A stretch of 6,349 nt of DNA, from positions 1 to 6,349 of the forward strand of contig CAJYHH010000806.1 in the NCBI GenBank assembly GCA_913773825.1, in the 5' to 3' direction. Numbering within the stretch: the stretch's first letter is position 1; the number at the start of each line of letters is the position of its first letter. The DNA is from Candidatus Sericytochromatia bacterium (lineage in GTDB: Bacteria > Cyanobacteriota > Sericytochromatia > UBA7694). Below, piece after piece: positions 5,883-6,349 of this stretch. The notes below the pieces were generated by a model. The model made no database searches and had not been told where the DNA came from. It saw only the letters and a list, made by a program, of their open reading frames with translations. A program made the position numbers and the translations under genes.

Positions 5883-6349
5883 AACTGACCTGCAAAACGG
5901 GTAGAAAAGTCCTGCCAAGTCAGGGCTAAACCTTCTCGAAGCCCAACTGTTGGCTGCCAGCCAATTGCGGCTTTAACCCGAGAAATGTCAGGACAACGCC
6001 TCTCTGGATCATCCTGGCGTGGAGAAGGAATCTTTTTAAGTTGTAAGGGCACGTTAGCAACTTCAGTAATTATCTTGGCCAGTTGCTCAACAGTATACTC
6101 CTGCGGATTGCCCAAATTATAGATACCACTATTTGTTTCAAAGGACTCCATTAGGCCTATCAAACCGCGAACTAAATCATCTACAAAACAGAAGCTACGC
6201 GTTTGCAAACCTTCGCCATGTAAACACATCGGCTCTCCACGTAAAGCATTTAGCAAAAACTGAGGCACAACTCGTCCATCATGCGCACGCATACGGGGTC
6301 CATAGGTATTAAATACCCTGGCAATTACAACCTGTGTCCCTTTGAGTCG
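5879..6349 (-). CDS. uxs: UDP-glucuronate decarboxylase (UDP-xylose synthase), C-terminal 156 residues
   Basis: The frame is open from the window edge to the TGA at 5879-5881, so the gene is 5'-partial; an internal ATG at 6292 is not the start. The visible part is the C-terminal half of an extended short-chain dehydrogenase. Signatures include RVFNTYGPRMRAHDGRVV (window residues 11-28), GEGLQTRSFCFVDDLVRGL, a NLGNPQEYTV segment, and DDPERRCPDISRVKAAIGW near the end. This combination closely follows the UXS1-type decarboxylases rather than GalE-type epimerases or dTDP-glucose dehydratases. The enzyme converts UDP-glucuronate to UDP-xylose via a 4-keto intermediate, using bound NAD+. The NAD-binding GxxGxxG and catalytic YxxxK lie outside the window. 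It is translationally coupled to ugd by a 4-bp overlap. The main alternative is another NAD-dependent UDP-sugar epimerase/dehydratase. Confidence 0.88.
   Translation of the reverse strand, partial: RLKGTQVVIARVFNTYGPRMRAHDGRVVPQFLLNALRGEPMCLHGEGLQTRSFCFVDDLVRGLIGLMESFETNSGIYNLGNPQEYTVEQLAKIITEVANVPLQLKKIPSPRQDDPERRCPDISRVKAAIGWQPTVGLREGLALTWQDFSTRFAGQL

Noticed and set aside
5883..5918. Longer ugd start at ATG 5918
   Set aside because: The added 12 residues precede the standard MKLGVMGSGYVG start and overlap the decarboxylase gene; ATG 5882 forms a typical ATGA junction.
1..6349. Mobile element, CRISPR array, tRNA or phage/defence system
   Set aside because: I saw no direct-repeat array, terminal inverted repeats, transposase, integrase, tRNA-like cloverleaf or toxin-antitoxin pair; coding content is housekeeping and envelope genes.

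Overview
The window reads as ordinary chromosome of a gammaproteobacterium. Support comes from the gene families (BarA/GacS-like hybrid kinase architecture, LspA, an MltC/EmtA-type lytic transglycosylase lipoprotein, GrxC-type glutaredoxin, a FlgO/CsgG-like exported protein, Ugd) and from moderate base composition with dense, partly overlapping genes. A Pseudomonadales/Moraxellaceae-like or Oceanospirillales-like host is my guess; nothing here fixes the genus. I see no tRNA, rRNA, CRISPR, insertion sequence, integrase or attachment site.

Layout. Plus strand, 1-1323: the C-terminal 440 codons of a hybrid sensor kinase (end of the ATPase domain, receiver, HPt). Plus strand, 1461-3055: a compact run of lspA (signal peptidase II), a lipoprotein lytic transglycosylase that overlaps lspA by 4 bp, and a small two-helix membrane protein 9 bp later. 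Plus strand, 3127-3387: a glutaredoxin with its own strong ribosome binding site and a palindrome upstream. Minus strand, read from 6349 down to 3413: the 3' part of a UDP-glucuronate decarboxylase gene, ugd (4 bp overlap), and 4 nt later an exported FlgO/CsgG-like protein with a C-terminal lectin-like domain. The minus-strand operon converges on the glutaredoxin gene across a 25-bp gap.

How the genes work together. Ugd oxidises UDP-glucose to UDP-glucuronate and the decarboxylase turns that into UDP-xylose, so the minus-strand operon supplies sugar nucleotides for a surface polysaccharide or glycan. The third gene of that operon encodes a secreted protein that may act at the envelope. In the lspA operon, the signal peptidase is translationally coupled to a lipoprotein that must itself be cut by that enzyme.

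The most unusual signal is in the hybrid kinase. The receiver lacks the phospho-acceptor aspartate (Ala instead) and the other usual active-site residues, the HPt domain has Lys in place of its phospho-acceptor His, and the ATPase G2 box is degraded. The visible part therefore looks like a pseudo-phosphorelay: the folds appear kept but the phosphotransfer chemistry lost. Its N-terminal half lies outside the window.
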